Positions 1 through 6,476 of a stretch of 36,836 nt of DNA are shown piece by piece. This DNA comes from JBCBSS01 sp039819065 (GTDB taxonomy: Bacteria > Bacteroidota > Bacteroidia > Cytophagales > Cyclobacteriaceae): the NCBI GenBank assembly GCA_039819065.1, contig JBCBSS010000077.1, positions 1 through 36,836 of the forward strand, written 5' to 3'. The stretch's first letter is position 1, and each line of letters opens with the position of its first letter. Made by a program: the position numbers and the translations under genes. The notes under the pieces are model-generated. The model made no database searches and had not been told where the DNA came from. It saw only the letters and a program-made list of their open reading frames with translations.

Positions 1-24
1 CTCACGCAAGATGCGTGAGTTTTT
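1..24 (+). terminator. Intrinsic terminator of a gene left of the window
   Basis: CTCACGCA (1-8) pairs with TGCGTGAG (12-19) around an AGA loop and is followed at once by five T residues. It reads as a factor-independent terminator for a plus-strand gene that ends before the window. The stem may extend further left, outside what can be seen. Confidence 0.75.
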
Positions 25-232
25 CACGCATCCTTGACAAAAAAAGTTATGGACTTTTTACAGTTAACTAATTGAATATCAGAATTTTAAATAATAACTA
101 CTTATAATAAAACCAGTCAATATGAAAAAACACTAAAAGCTTAAGTACTTTTTGTACGAATAAATCGTACTATAATAAGAAAAAGTAGACTTTAGACTAT
201 TTCAATTAACCAATTTTTTAACCCAAACAAAA

Positions 233-430
233 ATGCCGAGAAAAGACAACCTCATGGAAAGACGAAACAGATCCATTCTCAAAAGATTCAACTTATTGCA
301 CCGCAAGGGCATGCGAGTTGATAGTTGCCTTAAGCTACTTAAGGAAGAATTCTGGCTATCGGAAAGGCGTATTTATGACATCATTCTGAAAGAAAGAAAT
401 ACCAGTAGTGGCCCGTCAGCCCGACCATGA
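233..430 (+). CDS. Small basic HTH-like protein (65 aa)
   Basis: This is a short, strongly basic protein of 65 residues. Residues about 17-52 look like two or three helices ending in a recognition-helix-like segment (LSERRIYDIIL), which suggests a small DNA-binding helix-turn-helix protein. Similar short proteins of unknown role are, as far as I recall, common in Bacteroidota, but I cannot name a characterised member. It has no signal peptide or membrane segment and should be cytoplasmic. The 230 bases upstream are AT-rich and contain the repeats GTAC-tttt-GTAC and GTAC-gaataaatc-GTAC around 145-172, which could be a control site. It stands alone: the next gene starts 66 bases downstream and has an unrelated function. 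The last dozen residues (SSGPSARP end) look disordered. Confidence 0.6.
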   Translation: MPRKDNLMERRNRSILKRFNLLHRKGMRVDSCLKLLKEEFWLSERRIYDIILKERNTSSGPSARP

Positions 431-496
431 TGTATCCTTTGTCGTAATACTTATAAAACCCCTCCAATCACAAGACCATTATTACGACATTGATAC

Positions 497-1255
497 ATGA
501 ATATGAAGGCTTTAGCAATACTGCTACTCACGGCTAGCTTACTCTTTTTACAGACGCTAGCTTTTGGGCAGCAGTTTAAAACGAACCAGTTAAAATACTC
601 AAGACCTAAAACAGCTTTTAAGGAGAAAGCTGAAGATTTTAGACAATTATTGAATAGCGCAGGGATCGATCAAAAGTCCCTGCGCATTTATTTGCGTGCT
701 TTCAAGCGAGAAGGCATTCTAGAACTGTGGGCTAAAAACAAAGATGATCAGGCCTATCAGTTGATCAAAACCTACGCGATATGCTCTGGCTCAGGAGACC
801 CTGGTCCCAAGCGCATGGAGGGTGACTTCCAGGTACCGGAAGGCTTCTACCATATCGATCGCTTCAATCCATGGAGCAATTTCTATCTGTCATTGGGCAT
901 CAATTACCCTAATAAATCGGACAAAATTCTAGGCAAAAAAGGAAAGCTAGGTGGGGATATCTTCATCCATGGCAATTGTGTTACTATCGGTTGTATTCCC
1001 ATCACCGATGACCAGATCAAAGAATTATATGTTTTTACCGTAGAAGCCAAGCATAGCGGACAGCAAAGTATTCCTGTCAATATATTCCCGGCTCGCATGA
1101 CTGATGCCATGATGGTTCAACTCAAAAAAGAACATAACAACCCTGAGCTCATTTCTTTTTGGGAAGATATCAAACCTGGCTTCGATCATTTTGAAAAATA
1201 CAAGCAACTCCCTTCCATCATATTTCTACCCAACGGAAAGCACCAAATCAGATAA
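497..1255 (+). CDS. YafK-type murein L,D-transpeptidase family protein
   Basis: This is a predicted exported L,D-transpeptidase (YkuD fold, YafK-like branch) of 252 aa, acting on peptidoglycan crosslinks or on proteins attached to peptidoglycan. An N-terminal signal peptide is clear: a short charged start, a hydrophobic stretch at residues 5-22, then AFGQQ as a likely cleavage region. The catalytic signature is IFIHGNCVTIGCIPIT, with His158 and the nucleophile Cys166; the compact HGxCVxIGC form is typical of YafK relatives rather than of classical ErfK/YbiS enzymes. Residues about 95-145 (SGDPGPKRMEGDFQVPEGFY) match the conserved segment before the active site. It is followed closely by the SRPBCC gene on the same strand, so the two may be co-transcribed. 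Whether it crosslinks murein or hydrolyses a protein-peptidoglycan bond cannot be told from sequence. Confidence 0.88.
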   Translation: MNMKALAILLLTASLLFLQTLAFGQQFKTNQLKYSRPKTAFKEKAEDFRQLLNSAGIDQKSLRIYLRAFKREGILELWAKNKDDQAYQLIKTYAICSGSGDPGPKRMEGDFQVPEGFYHIDRFNPWSNFYLSLGINYPNKSDKILGKKGKLGGDIFIHGNCVTIGCIPITDDQIKELYVFTVEAKHSGQQSIPVNIFPARMTDAMMVQLKKEHNNPELISFWEDIKPGFDHFEKYKQLPSIIFLPNGKHQIR

Positions 1256-1346
1256 CTGACACGAGATGTCAACATTTAGGCACCTGATGTCAAGTTCATC
1301 CACTGGCATCAAGCATAAGTTTGTAAAGTATCAACAGGTAGAATTT

Positions 1347-1787
1347 ATGCTTTCGTTAAAAACCGACATCGTCATCAACGCCTCTCAAGAGCAAGTTTGG
1401 TCTGCACTTATTGATTTTGACCAATACCCTGAATGGAACAGTTTTATTGTTAACATAAAGGGAGAGCAGCGACTTAACGGTAAACTGGAGGTAAGAATTA
1501 AGCTTGATGGTCAGAAAACTCAGACTTTCAGACCTAACGTGGTTGTATGGAGGGAAAATGAATATTTCTCATGGAGGGGTTCATTGCCAATTCCAGGGCT
1601 CTTCATTGGCGAGCATTACTTTGAGTTAGAAAAAATTGACCATCATACTACCCGACTGATACATGGGGAGAACTTCAAGGGATTGCTAGCCAGACCAATT
1701 ATGAAACGAATAAGAGAATCCACATTGAATGGATTCAAAGCAATGAACGCTGACCTTAAAGAAAGGGTAGAAAAGGGGGGGGAATGA
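1347..1787 (+). CDS. SRPBCC (polyketide cyclase/dehydrase-like) protein
   Basis: This is a predicted START-like/SRPBCC ligand-binding protein of 147 aa. The family pattern is visible: a beta strand followed by ASQEQVWSALIDFDQYPEWNSF near the start, a middle block with FSWRG, and the C-terminal helix region ARPIMKRIRESTLNGFKAMN. No catalytic residues can be assigned, and members bind diverse hydrophobic ligands. The reading frame is open back to an ATG at 1266, only 10 bases after the L,D-transpeptidase stop. I prefer the ATG at 1347 because the domain starts right there and the extra 27 residues look unlike the family. The longer form would imply translational coupling to the preceding gene. 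It converges on the lanthipeptide precursor across a hairpin. Confidence 0.8.
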   Translation: MLSLKTDIVINASQEQVWSALIDFDQYPEWNSFIVNIKGEQRLNGKLEVRIKLDGQKTQTFRPNVVVWRENEYFSWRGSLPIPGLFIGEHYFELEKIDHHTTRLIHGENFKGLLARPIMKRIRESTLNGFKAMNADLKERVEKGGE

Positions 1788-1814
1788 TTAATGAACCGAA
1801 CGATAAAATAATCA

Positions 1815-1853
1815 CCCGGTTCTCACAGGCCTAGGCGGCTTATAAGAACCGGG
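1815..1853. terminator. Hairpin between convergent genes, likely bidirectional terminator
   Basis: CCCGGTTCT (1815-1823) pairs perfectly with AGAACCGGG (1845-1853). It sits between the stop of the SRPBCC gene (plus) and the stop of the lanthipeptide precursor (minus). Read on the minus strand, the stem is followed by a T-rich stretch (TGATTATTTTATCG), so it best fits as the terminator of the precursor transcript. The plus-strand tail is weaker. Confidence 0.65.
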
Positions 1854-1867
1854 ATAAGCTGTTTATT

Positions 1868-2101
1868 CTAGAATCCCTCACCACCATCGCAGGCGTAGCC
1901 ACCAGTGATGTAGCAATTGGCTTGCGGATAAGGTCCTTGACCGAAAGTTGCCCAACACTCAGTCTGATCAGTACAGGCGCACGGCTGTATAGAGTCACTG
2001 TAAACAGGGCATCCACCTTTCACTTCTGACTTCTCATTGTCAACAGAAGTAACGAAACTCTGCACCTTAAGGGATTTCAGATTTAATTTAGCTTTTTTCA
2101 T
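1868..2101 (-). CDS. Class I lanthipeptide precursor, pinensin-type leader (77 aa)
   Basis: This is a ribosomal peptide precursor. Residues 1-30 form a leader with the Bacteroidota lanthipeptide signature LNLKSLKVQSFVTS, which recalls leaders of pinensin-like peptides and would serve as the LanB/LanC recognition element. The leader ends in VKGG, a double-glycine site suited to a C39 peptidase. The predicted core is 47 residues with Cys at core positions 1, 11, 13, 19, 33 and 41, and Ser/Thr at 5, 7, 14, 17, 22 and 36. Equal numbers of Cys and Ser/Thr suit several (methyl)lanthionine rings; the core is much longer than the roughly 22 residues I recall for pinensins. Several Gly-rich and Tyr-containing segments lie near the end (ITGGYAC, GGEGF). 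The matching enzymes lie about 15 kb away, at 17245-27010. It is flanked by a terminator hairpin at 1815-1853. Confidence 0.9.
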   Translation of the reverse strand: MKKAKLNLKSLKVQSFVTSVDNEKSEVKGGCPVYSDSIQPCACTDQTECWATFGQGPYPQANCYITGGYACDGGEGF

Positions 2102-2792
2102 GACATGGTTTTTTTAGTTCTGGCTTACTCTTTTAAAGGTTTTTCAGCTAACACCCGTATATTTAATTTATTATCAATATAGTAATATAAACAATAGATT
2201 TATATTGACTATAGATATTTTTTTAGCTACAATTCCTTATATACCAGAGCATCACTGGGTTAGCATAGCCCAAATGATGGGTTGATTTAGGAGGGTATCA
2301 CTTTGGTTCAACAGAGTTAGTCTTTTGATGGACAACACGTCATTTGCTAGGGTTCACTAGTGACTTGTCATGCTTGGTCGAGCACTGTATATTTCGGCCA
2401 TTGGAAATACTTAATTCAAAACTCACGGTAGCATTCTAAAGTCATCGGATTAGTTTTATGGAGATTATGATCGGCACCATACTTTATAATAATTATTCAT
2501 ATAGTTCTATGAGAAATATTCAAATTCAATCCAATAAAGTAATAAGTATTTGGTACCTAAATAGGAATGCTGGAAATGAAAGGATTTAAATCATGAATTC
2601 TAAAGACCTAAGTCATACTATGAAAAATTCACAATAAAATTGACATTACATTGATATTATTACAATATATCATTCAAAAAATTAAAAATTATAAATAAAG
2701 TACTGATAAAAAGTAAGAAAAGAAACCATTTGGTGCTAGGCTTTGTGTAGATTGTGATTACTGTATGATGTACAACTTAAACGAATACTATT
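2102..2792. other. AT-rich intergenic region between two divergent peptide genes
   Basis: These 691 bases separate the minus-strand lanthipeptide precursor from the plus-strand 54-aa peptide gene, so both promoters must lie here. The half next to each gene is very AT-rich. I see no further open frame with a leader-like start, no RNA gene and no transposon remnant. A candidate -33 TTTG lies near 2741 upstream of the plus gene, but the -7 box is poor, so no promoter is called. The central part (about 2250-2460) is less AT-rich and may be decayed sequence. Confidence 0.5.
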
Positions 2793-2957
2793 ATGATTAC
2801 GCAGAGCAAAAAAAATCAAAAATTAACATTAGTAGAGTTAAAAAATGAATTAACTGTAATTGAACCCAAACGGTCATCAAATATATTAGGTGGAACCGGA
2901 GGTGGTCAACAAAACGAAGAAGAAGAAGAGCCTGAAGAACAACTACCCACACCTTAA
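2793..2957 (+). CDS. 54-aa double-glycine peptide precursor with acidic, Cys-free core
   Basis: The frame opens with ATG at 2793 and encodes 54 residues. Residues 1-34 look like a bacteriocin/pheromone-type leader: a basic start (KKNQK), the amphipathic segment LTLVELKNELTVIE, and the end NILGG, a C39-type cleavage site. The expected core of 20 residues begins TGGGQQN, then has a run of glutamates (EEEEEPEEQ) and ends LPTP. It has no Cys or Ser and only two Thr, so a lanthionine product is not possible. An unmodified signal or a glutamate-based modification (for example ester or amide crosslinks) are options. A perfect 10-bp hairpin follows 7 bases after the stop, and the TPR histidine kinase begins 112 bases downstream. 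The gene is AT-rich like its surroundings. I know of no characterised homologue. Confidence 0.72.
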   Translation: MITQSKKNQKLTLVELKNELTVIEPKRSSNILGGTGGGQQNEEEEEPEEQLPTP

Positions 2958-2964
2958 ATGACCG

Positions 2965-2993
2965 GATCTGCCGCTTACCTATTGCGGCAGATC
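2965..2993 (+). terminator. Hairpin after the 54-aa peptide gene
   Basis: GATCTGCCGC (2965-2974) pairs without mismatch with GCGGCAGATC (2984-2993) across a 9-base loop. It begins 7 bases after the peptide stop codon. Only a loose T-rich tail follows (ATTAATATTGTATTTTG), so it may be an attenuating terminator or an mRNA 3' stabiliser that lets some transcription run into the kinase gene. Confidence 0.6.
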
Positions 2994-3069
2994 GGCATTA
3001 ATATTGTATTTTGTTAGTGATATTTGTTAACATAAGATTATATTTGTTAGAATATGTGATATTTTTTTC

Positions 3070-4956
3070 TTGAGCGCTACACGGTACATATCGATTTTAT
3101 TGGCAATCGTTTTGAGTTCATGTGTTGATTCCAATTTATTCAATACGTCTCACACTGAAAATGAACCACTTTCAAGCCTATATGAAGATGGACTGTCCCT
3201 GTATAAAAGTAAAGATTATTCAGGCTCAGAGAATGTGGCCAATACACTCATAAATAGATCAAAAGAAAATGATTACCTAAAAGGTGAAGGTCTTGGTCTT
3301 TATCTTAAGGGAATAACCCATAGAAAGCAGGGTAAGCTGGTAGATGCGTTAGAGAGTTTATTCAAAGCAGCGGAAACATGGCAAAAGATAGGCGATCCTG
3401 AATTCGAAACAAAAACACAGATTTATCTGGGGCTGATATATAAGTCAAATAAGAGCTTAGAAATAGCACTAAAGCATTATTCCAAAGCGGAGCAGATTGC
3501 TTTACAAACCCAAGACTCTTCTAACCTCAAATCCATTTATCATAACAAAGCAATTCTATTTGACGACTTAGAAGCATATGATTCATCTCTCGATTATTAT
3601 TTCAAGTCACTCAAATTACGAGAGGCTTTAGGTGACATTAAAAAAGTCGCTAATACCTACAATAATTTAGCTAGTGTTTATAAGAAAATGCAGGACATTG
3701 AAACTGCCAAACAGTACTATGCTGAATCTTTAAAGTTACAAGAACAAAGAAATGATTTGAAGGAGCAAGGGGCGGTCTTAAATAATATTGGACTCTTGTA
3801 TTATGACTTAGACAACTTAGAAGAGGCTAAACGCTATTGGGACAAATCACTTGAGATAAGAGAGAATGTTAATGATGCAAGAGGTTTTTCTATAACCTAT
3901 TACAACTTAGGTAGATTTTTTATTGATACCGACCAAATTGAAAATGGGTTAGCATATCTAGACCGATCCATTGAATTAGCGGAAAGCATTAATCGTAAAG
4001 ACTTGCTTAAGGATGATTACGAAGCGCTTTACGAAATCCATGAGCAATTGGGAAATACCGAAGAGTCGCTTCGCTATTACAAGAAATACGCGGAAATAGA
4101 ACTTCAATATAATAACGACGAGATAAAGGAACTCACAATAAGAAGAAGTCTTGAAGAGGCGCACGAAAAGGAGGAAGAAAGAGTACTTCAAGCCGCAATA
4201 GAAGCACAGCAAGTGGAAATCCTCCAATGGATATCTTTCGTCGTAGCTTCAATTATCGCGTTAGTTATCGTTTCTATGCTTTCTTGGATAGTTTATCAGC
4301 GTTATCGATATATCAATCACTTGATGTACTCACTCGCTCATGATGTGCGCAATCCATTAAGCCACATCACCGGTGCTTCCTACTTGCTGAAACACGCTCC
4401 GGAGACACTGGATGAACAGGTTACGCTGATCAACCGTACGGTGAAGCAGATCGATAATATGTTGACTGGTATTCTGGAGAGGCGTCATAAACGCAAATTC
4501 GAACTTTCATTAGTTGATCCAGCCGATGCCATTGAAAATGCGCTCAAGGGCTACTATACCTCAGCCTCTAGTAAACAGATCGTCATAGAGCCTGACATAG
4601 AACCAGGAAATAGCATCAATGTTAACCTTCCCACTTATTTGCAGGCTTTTGATAATTTGATGAGCAATGCCATCAAATATAGTCCTGAGAATAGCCTGGT
4701 AACGGTGTCCATAGAAAAGAGGCAATCAGAGCTTCACCTCACCGTTTGCGATGAAGGCCCTGGCATTCCTGAAGATCAGGAGCAATTCTTATTTCAAGAG
4801 GGTTCTACACTCAGCACGCGCCCTACTGGGGGTGAGAGCCGAACCGGCAATGGCCTCTACATCACCAAAAGGAACATCGAAGCCATGGGTGGAGAGTTGA
4901 GCTATTGCAGCGAATGCTGCCAAGGTGCTTCTTTCACCATTTCCTTCAGTTGCTAA
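3070..4956 (+). CDS. Lipoprotein-like TPR sensor histidine kinase
   Basis: This is a 628-aa sensor kinase starting at TTG 3070; no in-frame ATG precedes the signal sequence. Residues 1-18 form a lipoprotein signal ending LSSC (lipobox, Cys18), so the N-terminus is probably exported. Residues about 33-345 are tandem tetratricopeptide repeats (repeated A/Y/L-spaced helices such as NLASVYKKMQDIETAKQYYAE), followed by a coiled coil at about 350-385. One membrane segment spans about 388-411. The cytoplasmic part has a HisKA-like block, SLAHDVRNPLSHI, with His424 as likely phosphoacceptor, and an HATPase_c domain with the N-box NLMSNAIKYS and G-box TGNGLYITKRN. There is no fused receiver and no adjacent response regulator. 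The periplasmic TPR region could bind peptides; its position behind the 54-aa GG peptide suggests that peptide as ligand, which is inference. Confidence 0.87.
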   Translation: MSATRYISILLAIVLSSCVDSNLFNTSHTENEPLSSLYEDGLSLYKSKDYSGSENVANTLINRSKENDYLKGEGLGLYLKGITHRKQGKLVDALESLFKAAETWQKIGDPEFETKTQIYLGLIYKSNKSLEIALKHYSKAEQIALQTQDSSNLKSIYHNKAILFDDLEAYDSSLDYYFKSLKLREALGDIKKVANTYNNLASVYKKMQDIETAKQYYAESLKLQEQRNDLKEQGAVLNNIGLLYYDLDNLEEAKRYWDKSLEIRENVNDARGFSITYYNLGRFFIDTDQIENGLAYLDRSIELAESINRKDLLKDDYEALYEIHEQLGNTEESLRYYKKYAEIELQYNNDEIKELTIRRSLEEAHEKEEERVLQAAIEAQQVEILQWISFVVASIIALVIVSMLSWIVYQRYRYINHLMYSLAHDVRNPLSHITGASYLLKHAPETLDEQVTLINRTVKQIDNMLTGILERRHKRKFELSLVDPADAIENALKGYYTSASSKQIVIEPDIEPGNSINVNLPTYLQAFDNLMSNAIKYSPENSLVTVSIEKRQSELHLTVCDEGPGIPEDQEQFLFQEGSTLSTRPTGGESRTGNGLYITKRNIEAMGGELSYCSECCQGASFTISFSC

Positions 4957-5022
4957 CTTCCCAAAAGCAGTATAATCAATTGATGCTATTGATGTCACCA
5001 TATGTGGATATGGTTGGAAGAG

Positions 5023-5053
5023 GTAACTAGGTTACTCAAAGTAACCTAGTTAC
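5023..5053. repeat. Nested palindrome with 14-bp perfect arms
   Basis: GTAACTAGGTTACT (5023-5036) and AGTAACCTAGTTAC (5040-5053) are perfect complements with a CAA loop. Each arm is itself an interrupted palindrome, GTAAC-tag-GTTAC and GTAAC-cta-GTTAC, giving four copies of the half-site GTAAC. It lies 66 bases after the TPR kinase stop, so it may act as that gene's transcript end, but no T-run follows. The fourfold symmetry also suits a protein-binding site. Confidence 0.6.
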
Positions 5054-5178
5054 TAAACACACTTAAATCGTCTCATCAGTTTCTTCTTACAAACAATCCC
5101 AAGCTGTCTAAGCAACTCATGCACTAGATTAATCATGATATGATGTCATCAAAGGAGAAGGGGGCGAAATCAATAATG

Positions 5179-5202
5179 AAAAAAGCGAACAGGATTGTTC
5201 GC
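5179..5202 (-). terminator. Intrinsic terminator of the toroid-protein gene
   Basis: On the minus strand GCGAAC pairs with GTTCGC across a 6-base loop (5185-5202) and is followed by six T residues (A residues 5179-5184 on the plus strand). It lies 20 bases after the stop of the gene ending at 5222. Confidence 0.8.
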
Positions 5203-5221
5203 TCTACAGAGGTATATTTTA

Positions 5222-6160
5222 TCACACTTGTTTCAATGGCTTCAGGTGTGACAGTACCCGTAATGCTCTGAGTGTATTCCAGCGACCAGGTTTACCAGCT
5301 CTTTCCATCGTGAAATGCACCTCACCCGGATGTGCAGCTTGCATATTCCATGTGCCATCAGCATTTCTTTTGCGCTCAATTTCATCAATAGCATTTTGCA
5401 TTCGTTCATCCCAGTGGCTTCCGGCATATTGGAAATAGTCTAAGGCTCGTAGAATATCATACCTCCATCTACTGGGATAGGACAACTTCAAAAAGGCTTT
5501 ATGAATGATCTCGCCTGTTCTATCTGACAGAAACAGCTTGTGCAATAAAATGAATTCTTCGGCGCTTTTCCGAGCGCTTTCTATATCTGCCTTTCTATAT
5601 GTGTGTCCTGCTTTGAGGAACTCAAATAACCCTTCCAGTACCGAAATAGTAGTGTGTAAAGAACTATGCCTGGCGCCGCTTCTGGTTGATCGACAGTTAA
5701 AACCACCATCAGGCATGATCTCATGTAGAATGCTATCGACAATGGAGGTCAATTTGTCTTCTTCAATTTTGAAATAGGAAGCGTAGTTCAAGAACATAGC
5801 GTTTACACAAACGTCGCTATGTTGGGATGTAGAAGGGCCTAGAGGAATGCCTCCGTCATCGGCCATTCCCATTTTCAGCACTTGTTCAATACTCTCATTC
5901 ACCATGCTGTTGTTCGGGTCCAAATTCAAATGGCGAAGATCAAGCAAAGTGTAGTGTGTCGAAATCCACTTAGGCTGATAGAAACTGCTGCCCCAATGAC
6001 CATTTGAATTGCGCTTAGACAAGAATTGTTTTCCCCAACCTTCATCGGCAATTCTGGCTTGAAGGTCTTTATTTTCTACGTTGAGTAGATCATGATAAGT
6101 CTGATACTGGATAGAAACATCACCAGCGAGGAGCCAAGCTATAATTTGATCTTCGTCCAT
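5222..6160 (-). CDS. Squalene cyclase/prenyltransferase-like alpha/alpha-toroid protein
   Basis: This 312-aa protein has repeated motifs of the terpenoid cyclase/prenyltransferase toroid: SNGHWGSSFYQPKW, DDGGIPLG, PDGGFNCRST and ADGTWNMQ each resemble the QW-type turn (DG-x-W or DGGF). It has no signal peptide and no membrane segment, so it is probably cytoplasmic. The acidic DxDD motif of squalene-hopene cyclases is not seen, and at about 310 aa it is only half their length. Enzymatic terpene cyclisation is therefore unlikely, and the function is unknown; similar stand-alone proteins are usually annotated only by this fold. I prefer the ATG at 6160 (MDEDQIIAWLL) to one three codons upstream at 6169. 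It is transcribed alone, with a clean terminator downstream and an unusual inverted-repeat element upstream. Confidence 0.75.
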   Translation of the reverse strand: MDEDQIIAWLLAGDVSIQYQTYHDLLNVENKDLQARIADEGWGKQFLSKRNSNGHWGSSFYQPKWISTHYTLLDLRHLNLDPNNSMVNESIEQVLKMGMADDGGIPLGPSTSQHSDVCVNAMFLNYASYFKIEEDKLTSIVDSILHEIMPDGGFNCRSTRSGARHSSLHTTISVLEGLFEFLKAGHTYRKADIESARKSAEEFILLHKLFLSDRTGEIIHKAFLKLSYPSRWRYDILRALDYFQYAGSHWDERMQNAIDEIERKRNADGTWNMQAAHPGEVHFTMERAGKPGRWNTLRALRVLSHLKPLKQV

Positions 6161-6233
6161 ATTGATCAAAGTCTAGAGTGGAGCAAAAGGTAAGTTGGTT
6201 GACTTGTTTACAGTAAGTGTTAGATAAGAAGCC

Positions 6234-6362
6234 AAAAAAATCTGTCTTTCCGATCCGACCAGTCGGGAGAGAAATCGTTCTAACTCAAAAGCTTCATTTG
6301 AACACTTTCGATTCTTCGAAAAAGAGAGATATCTCATTTCATTCGATATGACAGATTTTTTT
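6234..6362. repeat. 129-bp element with 13-bp perfect terminal inverted repeats
   Basis: AAAAAAATCTGTC (6234-6246) is the exact reverse complement of GACAGATTTTTTT (6350-6362). The interior has further symmetry: CCGA-ccag-TCGG near 6251-6266, TTCGAA near 6314-6319, and GAGATATCTC near 6326-6335. Both ends carry a T7 run on the outgoing strand. I see no target-site duplication. A small palindromic mobile element (MITE-like) or a structured RNA with a terminator are both possible. Confidence 0.55.
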
Positions 6363-6420
6363 AATTTCTTATCTATTCCCCAGTCTAGGCTTAAGATTAA
6401 GTCACCGACCGAGTCATATC

Positions 6421-6447
6421 AAAAAAGACAGCCGGAGATTCCGGCTG
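6421..6447 (-). terminator. Intrinsic terminator of the PEP carboxykinase gene
   Basis: On the minus strand CAGCCGGA pairs with TCCGGCTG around a 3-base loop (6429-6447) and runs into a T-rich end (A residues 6421-6426 on the plus strand). It lies 30 bases beyond the pckG stop codon. Confidence 0.85.
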
Positions 6448-6476
6448 CCCTTTAAGCAATATTAATTGATGAAGCA

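Larger units (their letters stand above)
6161..6476. other. Intergenic region with structured inverted repeats
   Basis: These 316 bases lie between the toroid-protein start and the PEP carboxykinase stop, both on the minus strand. They hold the PEP carboxykinase terminator (6421-6447) and a 129-base element bounded by 13-base perfect inverted repeats (6234-6362). No open frame looks coding. Confidence 0.6.

Noticed and set aside
2160..2790. Possible further precursor or decayed gene in the gap between the two peptide genes
   Set aside because: Read on both strands, it shows no leader-like start and only short frames.
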